DNA of 64,000 nucleotides from Runella rosea (GCF_003325355.1 NZ_CP030850.1:4705501-4769500); one strand, 5' to 3'. Numbered from the stretch's first letter, positions 45,111 to 54,583 are shown. Notes: a model not told the origin generated them from the letters alone. Numbers and translations are program-made.

Positions 45111-45458
45111 TTATGCGATACTTGCCAGTGTATCAGGTTTCCAACCCACGGCCACAATCCTCCCATCTTTTTCAACAACAGGGCGCTTAATCACCGAAGG
45201 CTTTTCCATCATGAGTGCAATGGCGCTTTCGTTGTCTTGAACGGCATTTTTTTGTTCCTCAGAGAGCTGTTTCCACGTGGTTCCTGCCCGATTGATTAGC
45301 GTTTCTTTGGGCTGTTGGGTGAGCCAAAGCGCCAGCTTTTCGTGCGAAATCCCTTGTTTTTTGTAGTCGTGAAACGTGAAGGGAAGTTGATTTTCTTTCA
45401 GAGCAGTTACTGCTTTTTTGACGGTGTCGCAGTTGGGGATTCCGTAAACGGTCAACAT
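45111..45458 (-). CDS. ArsC/Spx-family reductase (YffB-like)
   Basis: A 115-residue thioredoxin-fold protein. The start MLTVYGIPNCDTVKKA carries a single conserved Cys, with FHDYKKQG and LINRAGTTWKQL behind, and the RPV triplet in IKRPVVEKDGR. This is the YffB/Spx-like branch of the ArsC family rather than a proven arsenate reductase; the family includes glutathione-dependent thiol reductases and Spx-type regulators. No arsenic genes are nearby. Length is typical. Confidence 0.85.
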   Translation of the reverse strand: MLTVYGIPNCDTVKKAVTALKENQLPFTFHDYKKQGISHEKLALWLTQQPKETLINRAGTTWKQLSEEQKNAVQDNESAIALMMEKPSVIKRPVVEKDGRIVAVGWKPDTLASIA

Positions 45459-45528
45459 AAGGGTAAAAGTATTGGTGAATTGAATTGCAAAGTAGAAAAC
45501 TTTTTTGAGTAGGGCGTGTTAAGTAGTC

Positions 45529-45963
45529 ATGAAACTTATTCTGAGAACCCCCGTTCAACAGTCCTATTTACAGGTTTGGAAAGGCTTTGATGAAACACTC
45601 TTTCGTCGACTGAGTCCTCCTTTCCCTCCGGTTCGAGTGGTTCGCTTTGATGGATGCCTAAAAGGAAATACGGTGGAATTAGAGCTGAATTTTTTCCTCT
45701 TCAAACAACTTTGGACGAGTAAAATTACGGAGCAGCAGGGCAATGCTGAGGAGGTTTTTTTTATTGATGAGGGTGTAAAACTCCCTTTTTTTCTAAGTTA
45801 CTGGCGGCACCGCCACCGAATCATTAAAGATGGCGAACATACCATCATCGCGGATGAAATTGAGTTTCGTACGCCTTCTGTCCTGACAGATTACCTGTTT
45901 TATCCCCTTTTATACGGGCAATTTCTGTACCGAAAGCCCATTTACCGTAAAGTGTTTTCGTAA
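45529..45963 (+). CDS. SRPBCC-fold protein
   Basis: A 144-residue protein with the pattern of a START/SRPBCC ligand-binding domain: an initial strand ILRTPVQQSYLQVW, a helical FDETLFRRLSPPFPPVRVVRF segment, and a long C-terminal helix region (TPSVLTDYLFYPLLYGQFLYR). Similar stand-alone proteins are frequent in Cytophagales. No ligand is known and no catalytic motif is visible. It converges on the ABC ATPase gene with only 15 bases between stops. Confidence 0.65.
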   Translation: MKLILRTPVQQSYLQVWKGFDETLFRRLSPPFPPVRVVRFDGCLKGNTVELELNFFLFKQLWTSKITEQQGNAEEVFFIDEGVKLPFFLSYWRHRHRIIKDGEHTIIADEIEFRTPSVLTDYLFYPLLYGQFLYRKPIYRKVFS

Positions 45964-45978
45964 ATAAATCGAAAATCC

Positions 45979-46728
45979 TTATTGGCGGCTCATGTCTCGT
46001 AGTAATTTATTAGCAAAAATAAATTCATTCAGTTCGGTCACTTTTGACTGGGTAATGGTGGTGTTGTCGCCTTCCCAGACTTTATGACCTTTGTACAGAA
46101 ACATCACTTTTTCGCCGATTTCCAAGACCGAGTTCATGTCGTGCGTAATCACGACGGTGGTAATGTGGTACTCGTCCGTGATTTCCTTGATGAGTTCATC
46201 AATTTTGATGGACGTGAGCGGGTCTAAGCCAGAGTTCGGCTCGTCGCAAAATAAATACTTAGGATTCATTACGATGGCCCGTGCAATGCCGACGCGCTTT
46301 TTCATTCCACCGCTGATTTCGGAAGGCATCCGCCCAGCGGCTTGCTCAAGGCCTACGCGGCTAAGACAAAAATTTACCCGGTCGTCTTTTTCGCTTTCGC
46401 TCATGTTGGTGAGCATTTCGAGCGGAAACCGAACATTTTGGGCCACAGTCTTAGAATCAAACAACGCTCCACCCTGAAAAAGAACGCCCATTTCACGGCG
46501 AATCTGCTTGCGGGTGTCTTCATCACTGTTCCAAAAATCGCGATCGTTGTAGAGTACATTGCCGTGGTCGGGTTTGACAAGGCCAATGAGGCACTTTAGC
46601 AGCACGCTTTTACCCGTGCCGCTCCCACCAATGATTAAGTTTGTATCGCCGGGTTTGAACGTCCCAGAAACATCCTCCAATACCATGCGTCCATCGAAGG
46701 ACTTAGAAATGTCGGTAAATTGAATCAT
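45979..46728 (-). CDS. ABC transporter ATP-binding protein, MlaF-like
   Basis: A 249-residue ABC ATPase. Walker A is GGSGTGKS, the Q-loop segment VLFQGGALFDS is characteristic of the MlaF/Ttg2A group, the signature is SGGMKKR, and Walker B is YLFCDEPNSGLDP. The His switch is VVITHDM. MlaF energises lipid transport between the membranes together with the MlaE permease and MlaD, but neither partner gene is in the window. It is six bases downstream of tatC and probably co-transcribed. Confidence 0.88.
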   Translation of the reverse strand: MIQFTDISKSFDGRMVLEDVSGTFKPGDTNLIIGGSGTGKSVLLKCLIGLVKPDHGNVLYNDRDFWNSDEDTRKQIRREMGVLFQGGALFDSKTVAQNVRFPLEMLTNMSESEKDDRVNFCLSRVGLEQAAGRMPSEISGGMKKRVGIARAIVMNPKYLFCDEPNSGLDPLTSIKIDELIKEITDEYHITTVVITHDMNSVLEIGEKVMFLYKGHKVWEGDNTTITQSKVTELNEFIFANKLLRDMSRQ

Positions 46729-46734
46729 GATAAA

Positions 46735-47637
46735 TTACATGTCAGCATCAGGATTCCACGGCTCACCCATTGCGCTGGCTTCTTCTTCCTTGGCTTCCAA
46801 TTCGGCGTCTTCTTTTTTACTGCGCTCTACCCACGCTGAAACCATGATGCTGATTTCGTACAAAAGCGTTAAAGGTAATGCAACCAATACCTGACTGAGT
46901 ACGTCTGGAGAGGGGGTAATGACCGCCGCCAAAATCAAAATAACCACAAAGGCGTGTTTGCGGTACTCGCGCATGAAGCGAGGGTTAAGAAAACCGATTC
47001 GCGACAAAACAAAAGCTACCACTGGCAACTGGAATGTAAGGCCGCAGGCAAGCGTCAATACCGAAATCAGCCCTACATACGAGGTGATATCAAATTGGTT
47101 CTTGATGCGGGGGTCTAACTGAAAGTTGGCTAAAAAGTTGATAGCCAGAGGAGAAACAATATAGTATCCGAAAAAAACACCCGACAAAAATAGAAAAGTA
47201 ACGTAGAAAACCGCGCCCCGCGATACACGCCGCTCAGCAGGCTTAAGACCCGGCTTGATAAAGCGCCATACTTCCCAAAAAGCATAAGGGAACGCAAACA
47301 ATAAACCTATGATAACCGAAGAAAGCAACGCCATGGTAAATTGGCCGGCCATCTCACGACTCTGTAACTCAAAGTCTAACTTGTCAATACAAAGTCCTTC
47401 GGCACCCGTAAAGTCGGCGATTTTGCAAAGCATCCGATAAGTCCAAAAATCAGACTTGGAAGGGCCCAGAATAATTTTGTCATAGATTTCTTCAATGTAA
47501 ATGAAAGCGGCAATGGTAAAAATTAAAATCGCCCCTACAGCCCGAATTACGTGCCAACGCAATTCTTCGAGGTGCTCAATAAAACTCATTTCGTCGCCGG
47601 TGGCATTCTCTTTATCAAATTCTTGGTCGAGTGGCAT
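46735..47637 (-). CDS. tatC: Sec-independent protein translocase subunit TatC
   Basis: A 300-residue inner-membrane protein with six hydrophobic segments. The signature SFIEHLEELRWHVIRA opens the family domain, and FAFPYAFWEVWRFIKPGL and YITPSPDVLSQ-like (AVITPSPDVLSQVLVALP) segments are diagnostic. TatC recognises twin-arginine signal peptides and forms the translocase with TatA/B, which are not here. It has a charged C-terminal tail (ERSKKEDAELEAKEEEA). The MlaF-like ATPase gene follows after six bases. Confidence 0.95.
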   Translation of the reverse strand: MPLDQEFDKENATGDEMSFIEHLEELRWHVIRAVGAILIFTIAAFIYIEEIYDKIILGPSKSDFWTYRMLCKIADFTGAEGLCIDKLDFELQSREMAGQFTMALLSSVIIGLLFAFPYAFWEVWRFIKPGLKPAERRVSRGAVFYVTFLFLSGVFFGYYIVSPLAINFLANFQLDPRIKNQFDITSYVGLISVLTLACGLTFQLPVVAFVLSRIGFLNPRFMREYRKHAFVVILILAAVITPSPDVLSQVLVALPLTLLYEISIMVSAWVERSKKEDAELEAKEEEASAMGEPWNPDADM

Positions 47638-47935
47638 TGGTTATTTTATATTGATAGTACTCAATTTGTGTTACAAATAAGGGATATTCTGGTCTTAGTA
47701 AAAAACAATGCAATGTACTAACTACTGCGTATAAACATACAAAGGTACACGCTTAGACGCTTTTGCGTTACAATTTCTTTAAAAATTAGGTTCAGTTTTG
47801 GGCTTCTAGTAGGTTTTTACGACTTTTGAGAAAGATTTACTAGCAGATTTTAAGTGGAATTGAATGAATTAGGCGTAAATTGTCTCTGCCATTCACCCTC
47901 AAAATCTCAGTAATCCACTTAAAAACATCCACATA

Positions 47936-48364
47936 ATGGCTTCACTCCCAAAAAATATCCTGACTTTTGAGGAGCCATTTGGCGACACCAATGGCCGGAT
48001 TACCGAATTACAAACTGCCTCAGAAGGGTATCGCCGTCTGCTGGAAGAAAAAATAGAAGACTTAAAAGTGGATGCCGTCGAAATCGGTAAGCAGGCGCTG
48101 GTCATCGGCGGCGTGATTGTGGCGGTCTATTTATTGGTTGATGCGCTATTGCCAGAAGATGAAGCTGAAATAAAAACAAAAAGTGGGAGCAACGTTTCGG
48201 GCAGTAGTGAGCGTCATACAGAAAAAACATCGTGGGTTGTCAAAACCGTTACTTCTTATGCAACGACTTGGCTACTAGGACTGGCACGACAAAAATTAAT
48301 GGATTTTTTGGCTACTCAGCAAAATACGAATGCAGGCACAGATACGAACGAAACTTCAAAGTAA
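47936..48364 (+). CDS. Small membrane protein of unknown function upstream of GGGP synthase
   Basis: A 142-residue protein with a soluble start (TFEEPFGDTNGRITELQTA), a coiled-coil-like segment (YRRLLEEKIEDLKVDAVEIG), one clear transmembrane helix (ALVIGGVIVAVYLLVDALL), an acidic/Ser linker and a final amphipathic region (TSYATTWLLGLARQKLMDFL). I do not recognise a family. Its last 35 bases overlap the start of the GGGP-synthase gene, so the two are translationally linked and possibly act together at the membrane. Confidence 0.7.
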   Translation: MASLPKNILTFEEPFGDTNGRITELQTASEGYRRLLEEKIEDLKVDAVEIGKQALVIGGVIVAVYLLVDALLPEDEAEIKTKSGSNVSGSSERHTEKTSWVVKTVTSYATTWLLGLARQKLMDFLATQQNTNAGTDTNETSK

Positions 48365-49091
48365 TCTTCAAAACGGGCGAAAAGCGTTCGCAGTGTTGCT
48401 CGACCCCGACAAGGTGGAGTTAGCATCGTTTCCGTTTATGCTCGCCGAAAGTGTGCGTTACGGAGTCGATTTTTTCTTTGTGGGCGGCAGCCTCATTACC
48501 CGGTATGCTTCAGATGAAATTATTGCCGCGATTCATAGGCATACCAATATCCCTGCTATTCTTTTTCCGGGAAACAGCCTACACATTGAGCCGTCGGCGG
48601 ATGCTATTTTGTTGTTATCCCTCATTTCGGGCCGCAATCCTGAACTCCTCATTGGGCAACACGTTATTGCGGCTCCCCTGTTGAAAAAAAGCAAATTGGA
48701 AATTCTGCCCACGGGTTATATGCTCATCGAGAGTGGCCGCGCCACTACGGTGTCTTACATTAGCAACACCACGCCCATTCCCCATGATAAACCTGGCGTG
48801 GCGGCCTGTACGGCCATGGCTGGCGAATTGCTAGGATTGCAAATCATGTATTTAGATGCAGGAAGCGGGGCACAAAAACCCGTTTCGGCTGAGATGATTG
48901 CGGCAGTGCGCCAAGCGGTAGATACCCCCATTATTGTGGGAGGCGGCATTAATTCCGTTGAAAAAGCGCAAGCGGCGCTCGAAGCGGGGGCCGATGTGGT
49001 AGTGGTTGGAAATGGTATTGAGAAAAACCCTGACCTTTTGCCCGAAATCGCGCAGGTGGTCAGAAGCTTTAACGAAAAAATTATTGCCTGA
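48330..49091 (+). CDS. Geranylgeranylglyceryl/heptaprenylglyceryl phosphate synthase (PcrB-like)
   Basis: A 253-residue TIM-barrel prenyltransferase that joins a polyprenyl diphosphate to sn-glycerol-1-phosphate. Motifs include FAVLLDPDKV at the start, FFVGGSLIT, ILFPGNSLHI, YLDAGSGA and IIVGGGINSVEKA, the phosphate-binding barrel end. These match the Bacteroidota GGGPS group, which produces archaea-like ether lipid precursors in bacteria. Chain length of the product cannot be read from sequence by eye. It overlaps the upstream membrane-protein gene by 35 bases; its stop abuts the stop of the converging gene at 49092. Confidence 0.92.
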   Translation: MQAQIRTKLQSNLQNGRKAFAVLLDPDKVELASFPFMLAESVRYGVDFFFVGGSLITRYASDEIIAAIHRHTNIPAILFPGNSLHIEPSADAILLLSLISGRNPELLIGQHVIAAPLLKKSKLEILPTGYMLIESGRATTVSYISNTTPIPHDKPGVAACTAMAGELLGLQIMYLDAGSGAQKPVSAEMIAAVRQAVDTPIIVGGGINSVEKAQAALEAGADVVVVGNGIEKNPDLLPEIAQVVRSFNEKIIA

Positions 49092-50639
49092 TTAATTTCC
49101 CGATGATTTCCCCTTTTTTGTTTCCTCTTTGGCGTCTAAGCGGGGCGCGTAGGGGTCGTAAGAGAAGCGGTTGATATAAAAAACTTCACGAGGTGCGCCA
49201 ACCCATTTTTCGCTGCCGATTTTCTGGTAGCCATACGCCAAAAAGTAATGGTCATGCCACGCTGCCAACAGTCCGCGCTCGTTGTCCACAATGCGGTCGT
49301 TGTCGTCGGCGCTTTTGATGGTAAATGCCTCTTTTTCACGCACTATTTTGTTGCGCTCTATCACTTCTGTGTTAATCTTCCCGTCTTTGGGATAGCCCAG
49401 CACCAGCAGCCCATCGCGGCGGGTGACCTGAACCATGGGCAGCAGCTCAATGCTTTCGACATTTTCGAGGGCAAAACAGTTGTCCCATAGCAGATTTCCT
49501 GCTTTGTCAAACCCACAAACGATGGCATGTGTATAGCGAAAACCATCAAATTCGCGGTTGGGGTTTCGGGCCGCAATACCGCCATAATACATGTTCCCAT
49601 TTTTATATACGGGATAATACACTTCCGCCACGAGAACGAATTCATCGTTGGATTTGATAACATCGTGAACCAGCAACCGGTACCGAAACTTAGGTTCTTT
49701 TCCTTCTTCTTTGCGTTTGGAAATTTTTTCTACCACCCGTTGTTTGCGTTTGGGTTTTAGGTAATTAAAAAAGTTTTCCAGTTTTGAAAAGTCGACCCAT
49801 TGCAGTTTTTCAGGCTCGGCATCTTTGATTCTTGAGAAATAAAGCCCCTGCGAATATTGAGTGCAGCCCTGCGCATAATTGCCGACAATGAGCGACGAAG
49901 CCTCATCGAGCGGTAAGATTTTGCCAGAAATCAAGCCGTTATTGTCTTCAAAAGGCATCGTCGTTGTTTTGATGAGTTTGCCTTCGTACGAATACGTTTT
50001 GATGGTAAATTGACAGTCGCCCCGTTTGATGGTGTAGAGCAATACATTGAGTTGATTGCGTTGTTCGTCGAGTTCGATGTTACTGATTTCGGTGTTAGTG
50101 GTGTACAGATACGGTAGTGCTTTGATGCTTTTGTCAAAGAAAGAAAAAGCCATGACCACGGGCCGGCTGTGGTGGTAGCCGCCGATAAAAGCGGTGTTGC
50201 CCAATACTTTGAAATGCACAATGTCGGCGCGGGTCAATAAATCTCCCTTAAACGTTTCGATTTCACCGTTGTGTAAGTCCACGCGCAGCACGGTCAGCTT
50301 GTCGCTGTCGGTTTCCTGAAGCAGCCAAAAAAGATAGTTTTGGTTGTGATAAGTTTTGATGGGATGCAGTTCGTAAGACAACTTATACTCTGCGGACCAT
50401 TGTTGTTTGAGTAGGGTATCAAAACGAAAAAAAGACCATTTTTCGTTTCCATAATATTCTTCTTTGCGCTGTGTCACCAATAAACCTTCTTTATTGAGCG
50501 GCGTAACGTCAAAATATTCATCATTGGTTTGGCTGACTTTAAACTCCAACCGTAAAGATTGCTCCAATTGGGCCTGAGCTTCTGAACACAAAGCACCAGT
50601 GAACATCAATAAGCGTAGTATTTGTTTCAACGTTTTCAT
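49092..50639 (-). CDS. Exported protein of unknown function, probable beta-propeller
   Basis: A 515-residue protein with a signal peptide (MKTLKQILRLLMFTGALCSEAQAQ). The mature part is beta-rich with recurring patterns such as KWSFFRFDTLLKQQWSAEY, NYLFWLLQETDSDKLTVLRV, TIKTYSYEGKLIKTTTMPF and THAIVCGFDKAGNLLWD, which suggest propeller blades. Lys-rich segments (KPKRKQRVVEKISKRKEEG and the C-terminal KEETKKGKSSGN) are notable. I do not recognise a named family, and no enzyme motif is visible. It converges on the GGGP-synthase gene with no gap between stop codons. Confidence 0.75.
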   Translation of the reverse strand: MKTLKQILRLLMFTGALCSEAQAQLEQSLRLEFKVSQTNDEYFDVTPLNKEGLLVTQRKEEYYGNEKWSFFRFDTLLKQQWSAEYKLSYELHPIKTYHNQNYLFWLLQETDSDKLTVLRVDLHNGEIETFKGDLLTRADIVHFKVLGNTAFIGGYHHSRPVVMAFSFFDKSIKALPYLYTTNTEISNIELDEQRNQLNVLLYTIKRGDCQFTIKTYSYEGKLIKTTTMPFEDNNGLISGKILPLDEASSLIVGNYAQGCTQYSQGLYFSRIKDAEPEKLQWVDFSKLENFFNYLKPKRKQRVVEKISKRKEEGKEPKFRYRLLVHDVIKSNDEFVLVAEVYYPVYKNGNMYYGGIAARNPNREFDGFRYTHAIVCGFDKAGNLLWDNCFALENVESIELLPMVQVTRRDGLLVLGYPKDGKINTEVIERNKIVREKEAFTIKSADDNDRIVDNERGLLAAWHDHYFLAYGYQKIGSEKWVGAPREVFYINRFSYDPYAPRLDAKEETKKGKSSGN

Positions 50640-50779
50640 TTCTTGACTGTTAAGTGCAGAATGGTTTGATGTTCATCATAAACGCTTGTTATCAATAAAA
50701 GTAGCAAACGGTTTATTTAAAATCAACTTTTTTGTGCGCACTGAGGGGTTGAAGATACGAAAATACGATTAAATTATTA

Positions 50780-50807
50780 TTTGCTTGACGAATTTGAAGT
50801 ACTTTTG
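50780..50807 (+). promoter_or_regulatory. Candidate promoter of argS
   Basis: TTTG (50780-50783) and TACTTTTG (50800-50807) fit the Bacteroidota elements, though the 16-base spacer is shorter than usual. The leader to the ATG at 50899 would be about 85 bases. Confidence 0.4.
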
Positions 50808-50898
50808 CGACTCGTTTGAAACCCTTATCGGTTACTATTCTTTTCATGGTAACAATGAGCGATTTACGACGAATACACGGAATAATGAATACGTAATT

Positions 50899-52677
50899 AT
50901 GCACATAGAATCAATTATCAAGACGTATATCCAAAGCGCATTGCAGGAAATTTATAACGTTGCCGAAGAAACAATCCTGCTTCAGCCGACCAAAAAAGAC
51001 TTTGAAGGTTCTTATACGTTTGTTACTTTTCCCTACACCAAAAGCCTCCGCAAACCTCCCGTCGAAATAGGAAATAGCCTCGGACAGTATCTGGTAGAAA
51101 AATCGGGCGTGGTGAGCAAATTTAACGTGGTACAGGGTTTTTTGAACCTAAGCATTGCTGAATCGGCTTGGATTGAAGCCCTCAATACCTTGGCACTTGA
51201 CCCCAATTTTGGCTTCTCGGCTCCCAATGGGCAGTCGGTCATGGTCGAATTTTCGTCGCCAAATACCAATAAGCCGTTGCACTTGGGGCATTTACGGAAT
51301 AACTTTTTGGGCGATTCGGTGTCTAGAATTTTGAAAGCTAACGGCTATGACGTGGTCAAAACCTGTTTGGTCAATGACCGTGGCATTCATATTTGTAAGT
51401 CGATGTTGGCCTACGCTAAGCTCGGCAACGGTGAAACCCCCGAGTCTTCGGGACTCAAAGGCGACCACCTGATTGGTAAATATTATGTCTTGTTTGACAA
51501 AGAATACAAACGGCAAATCGAAGCCTTGGTAGCCGAAGGCAAGACCAAAGAAGAAGCCGAGAAAAAAGCCCCGTGGATGCTCGAAGCTCAGCAACTGCTC
51601 CTAAAATGGGAACAAAGCGATGCTGAAACGATTGCGCTTTGGAAGCAGATGAATGAGTGGGTCTACGCTGGATTTAACGATACCTATCAAAAAATCGGGG
51701 TCAGTTTTGACAAGACCTACTACGAATCCAACACCTATCTTCTGGGCAAAGATGCCGTGGACGAAGGCTTGGCCAAAGGCGTTTTCTTTCAAAAACCTGA
51801 CAATTCGGTTTGGATTGATCTATCGGCCGAAGGCTTAGACGAAAAGCTCGTGTTGCGAGGCGATGGTACCTCCGTTTATATGACGCAGGATTTGGGTACA
51901 ACCGACCTGAAGTTTGCCGATTTTCACACCAACAAATCCATTTGGGTTGTCGGAAACGAGCAAGATTACCACTTTCAGGTCTTGTTTGCCATTCTTAAAC
52001 GCTTGGGTCGTGCTTACGCCGAAGGCTGTTATCACCTAAGCTACGGCATGGTGGATTTGCCGTCGGGAAAAATGAAGTCACGTGAGGGAACGGTTGTGGA
52101 TGCTGATGAACTCGTAGCTGAAGTAACCGCCGCCGCCGCCGAAGAAGGCAACGCCAAAGGAAAAATTGATGATTTTAGCGAGACCGAAAAACAAAGACTG
52201 TTCTCAATGTTGGGCTTAGGTGCCTTGAAATATTATCTGTTGAAAGTAGACCCGCAAAAGCGAATGTTGTTCAACCCTGCCGAGTCGGTAGAGTTGCATG
52301 GACATACAGGACCGTTTATTCAATACACCCACGCCCGTACCCGCTCGGTGTTGCGGAAGGCGGTACAGATGGGTGTAGAGTGGTCGAAATCAGCCGTGAC
52401 GGTTCCGTTGACCGATTCGGAGAAAGAGGTTATTTTTTGCCTTACCCAATTCCCCGAACGAGTGGCTGATGCCGCCCGCAATTATTCCCCTGCGTTGATT
52501 TCGCAGTATGCGTACGAATTGGCGAAGGTGTACAATACGTTTTATGCTGAAGTATCAATATTGCAAGAACCCAATGCCGATGCTCAACAGGCTCGTCTGC
52601 TGCTCTCGCAAGCCGTAGCCGATGGAATCCAAAAAGCGATGGGCTTGTTAGGCATTGAAGTCCCTGATAGAATGTAG
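50899..52677 (+). CDS. argS: Arginyl-tRNA synthetase
   Basis: A 592-residue class I synthetase that charges tRNA-Arg. I start it at the ATG at 50899 (MHIESIIKTYIQSALQ); the frame from 50785 adds 38 residues foreign to the family. The N-terminal Add1 domain has KKDFEGSYTF. The HIGH signature is SSPNTNKPLHLGHLRN, and the KMSKS-like loop is SGKMKSREGTVV. The C-terminal anticodon-binding domain contains PFIQYTHARTRSVLRKA. Length and order are typical. A hairpin terminator follows directly after the stop. Confidence 0.97.
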   Translation: MHIESIIKTYIQSALQEIYNVAEETILLQPTKKDFEGSYTFVTFPYTKSLRKPPVEIGNSLGQYLVEKSGVVSKFNVVQGFLNLSIAESAWIEALNTLALDPNFGFSAPNGQSVMVEFSSPNTNKPLHLGHLRNNFLGDSVSRILKANGYDVVKTCLVNDRGIHICKSMLAYAKLGNGETPESSGLKGDHLIGKYYVLFDKEYKRQIEALVAEGKTKEEAEKKAPWMLEAQQLLLKWEQSDAETIALWKQMNEWVYAGFNDTYQKIGVSFDKTYYESNTYLLGKDAVDEGLAKGVFFQKPDNSVWIDLSAEGLDEKLVLRGDGTSVYMTQDLGTTDLKFADFHTNKSIWVVGNEQDYHFQVLFAILKRLGRAYAEGCYHLSYGMVDLPSGKMKSREGTVVDADELVAEVTAAAAEEGNAKGKIDDFSETEKQRLFSMLGLGALKYYLLKVDPQKRMLFNPAESVELHGHTGPFIQYTHARTRSVLRKAVQMGVEWSKSAVTVPLTDSEKEVIFCLTQFPERVADAARNYSPALISQYAYELAKVYNTFYAEVSILQEPNADAQQARLLLSQAVADGIQKAMGLLGIEVPDRM

Positions 52678-52680
52678 TAG

Positions 52681-52717
52681 AAAGTCAGGAGTGAGATTAT
52701 CTATCACTCCTGACTTT
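52681..52717. terminator. Bidirectional terminator between argS and comB
   Basis: AAAGTCAGGAGTGA (52681-52694) is perfectly complementary to TCACTCCTGACTTT (52704-52717), with a nine-base loop and a T-rich end. It starts three bases after the argS stop and sits 13 bases before the comB stop. Confidence 0.85.
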
Positions 52718-52729
52718 TCTCCGCTTTCA

Positions 52730-53437
52730 TCATATACCCACGAGCGTACTTCCGCGCAAAATGGGCACTACATCGTATAAGTCTCGTTGGAGGCAATACG
52801 AAATATCTTTTTGAATACCGAGACGTTGCAGGCGACGTACGTGTGACGAGTTGGACACGTAGCCCAATAAATCATCTTGGGCTTGCTGATAGGCCCGCAT
52901 CGCCATCAGGGCGCTGTCTTCGGCAATCATGTATTCTTCTTTGAGGGCTTCTACCAACGCCCCCGCAAAAAGCGTATCTTCCAGATTGACGCGGCCTTTC
53001 CAGCCCGCACATAACACCAGTACATCGTACGATTGAGATTGCAGATAATTGGCCACGGCTCCTAAATTAAGAAAAGCACCTACCAATACCTTTACCGCAT
53101 CTGCTTTGGCTTTGGTGATAGACAAGGTTCCGTTGGTGGTGGTCATGGCGACGTGCCCGCCTACGAGGCGGTCGTCCATGTAGCTGAAAGGAGAATTGTC
53201 TAGTTCAAATCCTTCTACTTTCAGGGCGTTGCGCTCCGCCGCCGCAAAATACCCCTTTTGCTGATAAGCATAGCATTCTTCTACCGTAGCAACAGGTGTG
53301 ATGCTTTCGATACCATACGCCAGTCCCGTGACCATGCAGGAGGTAGCCCTGAAAATGTCGGCAACAACGACAATGCTATTGTCAATGGCATGAAGGTGTA
53401 ATAAATCGGGGGTCAGGCAGACGTCAATGGATTTCAT
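52730..53437 (-). CDS. comB: 2-phosphosulfolactate phosphatase
   Basis: A 235-residue ComB-family protein. Recognisable segments are SIVVVADIFRATSCMVTGLAYG near the start, AAERNALKVEGFELDNSP, AMTTTNGTLSI and VLVLCAGWKGRVNLEDTLFAG. In methanogens ComB hydrolyses 2-phospho-3-sulfolactate on the way to coenzyme M. Bacteria that make sulfolactate or use it as a metabolite also carry it. No ComA or ComC gene is adjacent, so its pathway role here is inferred only. Mg2+-dependent and cytoplasmic. Confidence 0.92.
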   Translation of the reverse strand: MKSIDVCLTPDLLHLHAIDNSIVVVADIFRATSCMVTGLAYGIESITPVATVEECYAYQQKGYFAAAERNALKVEGFELDNSPFSYMDDRLVGGHVAMTTTNGTLSITKAKADAVKVLVGAFLNLGAVANYLQSQSYDVLVLCAGWKGRVNLEDTLFAGALVEALKEEYMIAEDSALMAMRAYQQAQDDLLGYVSNSSHVRRLQRLGIQKDISYCLQRDLYDVVPILRGSTLVGI

Positions 53438-53482
53438 ACGATATTATTAACGAAAAGAACAGTTCATAAAACTGATTTTCGG

Positions 53483-54583
53483 TTATACGGTTGGTTTTAC
53501 AAATGGTAATTTTACGACTTGCGCTTTCAGCAATTTTTCGCGTACTTTTACAAAAATCTCGCTTCCTGGTTTGCTGTAAGCGGTAGGGACATATCCTAGT
53601 CCGATGCCTTTGCTTAGGGTAGGCGATTGGGTTCCCGATGTTACGTGGCCCAATACATTTCCTTCGGCATCACAAAGTTCATAATGACCACGCGGAATGC
53701 CTCGGTCAATCATTTCAAAGCCAACCAGTTTGCGTTGTAATCCTGCTTGTTTTTGCTGGAGGAGTGCTTCAGAATTAATGAAATTCTTGGTGAATTTGGT
53801 CACCCAACCCAAGCCTGCTTCGAGCGGAGAGGAGGTATCGTCGATGTCGTTTCCATAGAGGCAATAACCCATTTCGAGGCGAAGCGTATCACGCGCACCT
53901 AGGCCGATGGGTTTGATGCCAAACTCTTTGCCCGCTTCAAAAATGTGGTGCCAAACGTGAATGGCCGCGTATCGGGGAATGTATAACTCAAAGCCGCCCG
54001 CCCCAGTATAACCCGTGGCCGAAACGATAATATCTGGCAAACCCGCAAAAGTTCCTTTTTTGAAGGTATAATACTCCATTTCTGCCAAGTGAATACTCGT
54101 TAATTTTTGCAGCGCTTCGGCCGCTTTGGGGCCTTGTACGGCAAAAAGACACAAATCATCTGACGCGTTAATCATCGGAACGCCTTCGGTATTGTGGCTC
54201 TGAATCCAGTTCCAGTCTTTTTCGATATTAGAGGCATTGACCACCAAAAAGTATTCCTCCTCGTCGATTCGGTACACCAGCAAATCATCTACTGCACCAC
54301 CTTGTTCGTTGGGCAGGTAGCTGTATTGGATTTTGCCGTCAAACAACACCGATGCGTCATTGGCCGATACCCGCTGAATGAGGTCGAGGGCTTTGGGGCC
54401 TTTAAGGATAAATTCACCCATGTGCGACACGTCAAATACGCCAACTCCGTTGCGAACACAATGGTGCTCTTCAAGGTCGGATGAATAGCGAACGGGCATC
54501 ATAAAGCCAGCAAATGGTACCATTTTTGCTCCCAATTTTTGGTGGAGGTCGTTGAGCGGAACCGTTTTAAGTTGATCAGTCAT
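53483..54583 (-). CDS. gcvT: Glycine cleavage system T protein (aminomethyltransferase)
   Basis: A 366-residue THF-dependent aminomethyltransferase, started at ATG 54583 ([19 protein letters not shown]). Family landmarks are [76 protein letters not shown] and [20 protein letters not shown]. It transfers the aminomethyl group from the H protein to tetrahydrofolate in glycine breakdown. The P, H and L genes are not nearby, which is usual in Bacteroidota. A longer frame to 54661 begins in AT-rich leader sequence and was rejected. Confidence 0.96.
   Translation of the reverse strand: MTDQLKTVPLNDLHQKLGAKMVPFAGFMMPVRYSSDLEEHHCVRNGVGVFDVSHMGEFILKGPKALDLIQRVSANDASVLFDGKIQYSYLPNEQGGAVDDLLVYRIDEEEYFLVVNASNIEKDWNWIQSHNTEGVPMINASDDLCLFAVQGPKAAEALQKLTSIHLAEMEYYTFKKGTFAGLPDIIVSATGYTGAGGFELYIPRYAAIHVWHHIFEAGKEFGIKPIGLGARDTLRLEMGYCLYGNDIDDTSSPLEAGLGWVTKFTKNFINSEALLQQKQAGLQRKLVGFEMIDRGIPRGHYELCDAEGNVLGHVTSGTQSPTLSKGIGLGYVPTAYSKPGSEIFVKVREKLLKAQVVKLPFVKPTV

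Noticed and set aside
47638-47935. Search for tRNA or small RNA upstream of the gene at 47936
   Set aside because: No cloverleaf, CCA end or conserved T-loop sequence was seen.
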